DNA of 56,539 bases from a virus. The notes beneath the pieces are model-generated. The model ran no database searches, was not told the origin of the DNA, and saw only the letters and a program-made list of their open reading frames with translations. Positions 55,566 to 56,539 of this stretch are shown here, one piece after another (position 1 is the stretch's first letter; the number at the start of each line of letters is the position of its first letter). A program made the translations under genes and the position numbers. The DNA lies in IMG/VR virus record IMGVR_UViG_3300030098_005086, positions 1 through 56,539 of that record. One strand, given 5' to 3'.

Positions 55566-56539
55566 TTATATAATTCGCTTATTCTTCCCTTATTATTGTA
55601 TCTTGCAAAGTTAACACTTATTTTTGATTGTTTTTTTAGAGGTGTGTACAAATGACGCTGATTAGCCATTATTGCCAATCCCGAACTAATAGTTGCATCA
55701 AATTTGGTTCTATTATTAACATCAAACTTAGCCCAATCTTCTAAGGTTCGAGTAAAAATCATCGACCCCATTATGTCGGATGCTCGATACGTTTCAGTTA
55801 AATCTAACCCAACATGTTTTTCTATATAAGATTCTATAGCGGCAGCATGAGCTTGTTTAATGTCTTCGGAAGAATTAGGAATCCCTCCAATCTCTTTTTC
55901 ACTACGAGATAATTTTGTGTAATGCTTATCAGGTCTGTTCATAGAAAAACCACGGTATCCTCTATTTTTTAAATGATACAATAACCTCGGTTTATTGTTC
56001 TCCACTAAAATAGGCATCCCATAAAACACACAAGCCATGAGAACTTCTTCAAAAAATATCTCTGCCGTTTGAGGACGTGCCACATATTCTAAAAAAAACT
56101 CATTTGAGGGAGCATCTTCCATATTAAACTTAGTCACTCCATGTAATGCACCATTAGAACCGCCACCACCAACCGTGCCCGAGATATCATAGGAGTCACA
56201 CCCAAATGACCCTAAATGCTCATTGCCCGGATATTTAACTCCTCTTTTTTCTATAACACGATTATGTAATCCCTTTTGAGGAGTCCATGACACAAGAAAT
56301 CTTCCCCTAGGATTAGGAGTCCATATTACTTCCGTGTCTTTAATTCCATTTTTCCAACTAAAAGAGCCTCGCGTTAAGTGGTGTTCTGTGATTAAAGAAT
56401 CATTATAATCAATTTGTTGATATATCTTTGTAAGATTAAACAATGAAGACCTGCTTTCATCTCTAAAAGCATGAGACTCGCTTCTAGGAAATTGGCGATA
56501 AAACTCATTTAACGCGTCTGCATCGTTTTTTAAAGAATA
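55562..56539 (-). CDS. terL: Terminase large subunit, C-terminal part (N-terminus outside window)
   Basis: The frame is open to the right edge (TAT at 56539-56537), giving 325 residues; a TTG at 56443 is internal, not the start. The first visible residues are ALNEFYRQFPRSESHAFRDE. Next come the nuclease-domain segments HLGSFGCDSYDISGTVGGGG (with the metal-binding Asp), ACVFYGMPILVENNKPRLLY and FDATISSGLAIM near the end. The Walker ATPase part must lie beyond 56539. It cuts and packages phage DNA with the portal. First gene of the virion operon in view. Confidence 0.85.
   Translation of the reverse strand, partial: YSLKNDADALNEFYRQFPRSESHAFRDESRSSLFNLTKIYQQIDYNDSLITEHHLTRGSFSWKNGIKDTEVIWTPNPRGRFLVSWTPQKGLHNRVIEKRGVKYPGNEHLGSFGCDSYDISGTVGGGGSNGALHGVTKFNMEDAPSNEFFLEYVARPQTAEIFFEEVLMACVFYGMPILVENNKPRLLYHLKNRGYRGFSMNRPDKHYTKLSRSEKEIGGIPNSSEDIKQAHAAAIESYIEKHVGLDLTETYRASDIMGSMIFTRTLEDWAKFDVNNRTKFDATISSGLAIMANQRHLYTPLKKQSKISVNFARYNNKGRISELYK
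55606..55613 (-). promoter_or_regulatory. Possible promoter -7 box for the portal gene
   Basis: TAACTTTG on the minus strand lies inside the terminase frame, 40 nt before the portal ATG at 55565. It may be chance coding sequence, hence low confidence. Confidence 0.35.

Noticed and set aside
1-56539. Circular joining of the two ends
   Set aside because: Reading the M15 frame from base 1 onto base 56539 does not continue the expected GxAxD end of the domain and soon leaves the terminase frame, so the ends do not join directly here.
1-56539. tRNA genes, CRISPR arrays, insertion sequences, integrase with att sites
   Set aside because: No cloverleaf with CCA-type acceptor, no regular spacer array, and no transposase or recombinase motif was found by eye in either strand.

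Overview
The window looks like most of the genome of a tailed, podovirus-type phage of a marine Bacteroidetes (Flavobacteriia-like) host. Host evidence read from the sequence: low G+C; at least eight -7 promoter boxes of the Bacteroidetes type TAnnTTTG (mostly TATCTTTG or TAACTTTG) just upstream of genes; signal peptides ending in A/S/G-Q as in flavobacteria; and a possible type 9 secretion (T9SS) C-terminal tag. Phage evidence: terminase, portal, scaffold-like, capsid, ring and nozzle genes in the usual order. Several of these (capsid with SDQIKWAEQGRLH, ring protein, nozzle N-terminus) recall crAss-like and related Bacteroidetes podoviruses. This placement rests on motif memory, not on a database search. 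No integrase, DNA polymerase or RNA polymerase was found in the window.

Layout. (1) Minus strand 5660 to 1: an operon of very basic small proteins, two paralogous structural-like proteins, then an envelope/lysis group: an outer-membrane barrel, a secreted protein with an LDLa-like motif and T9SS-like tail, a one-TM protein, a degenerate secreted thioredoxin and a partial M15 peptidase (endolysin). (2) 5690-8554: a winged-helix-like regulator gene on the plus strand sharing a face-to-face promoter with operon 1; a groEL-groES pair on the minus strand; a regulatory region; and a 56-aa gene. (3) Minus strand 10412 to 8611: a second operon of five small proteins, four of them basic, headed by a histone-H1-like protein. 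(4) 10445-10927: a divergent regulatory region with C-rich tandem repeats. (5) Plus strand 10928-26805: early genes. An amidoligase gene, then a GC-rich apparent structured RNA, then a class II glutamine amidotransferase/GGCT fusion form a striking module. After these come many small genes, a DUF1599 protein, two DnaA-domain-IV-like proteins, a Sak3-type annealing protein, a RecE-like exonuclease, an SSB-like protein, a primase-helicase, an SF2 helicase, VRR-NUC, a metallophosphoesterase and a second PD-(D/E)xK-like protein. (6) Minus strand 56539 to 26802: virion genes from terminase to a T7-like set of internal (ejection) proteins, the last 2221 aa long with a HExxH motif.

How it fits together. 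Plus-strand genes would take over the host, prepare recombination-based replication and modify some peptide or small molecule through the amidoligase module. Minus-strand genes build the particle, assisted by a phage chaperonin, and finish with envelope remodelling and lysis. The two regions hardest to explain are the amidoligase module with its RNA and repeats, and a phased CGACAC repeat element present twice (8169-8261 and 20536-20613), the second copy overlapping the primase-helicase start. Many small genes were translated by hand because they are shorter than usual ORF cut-offs.
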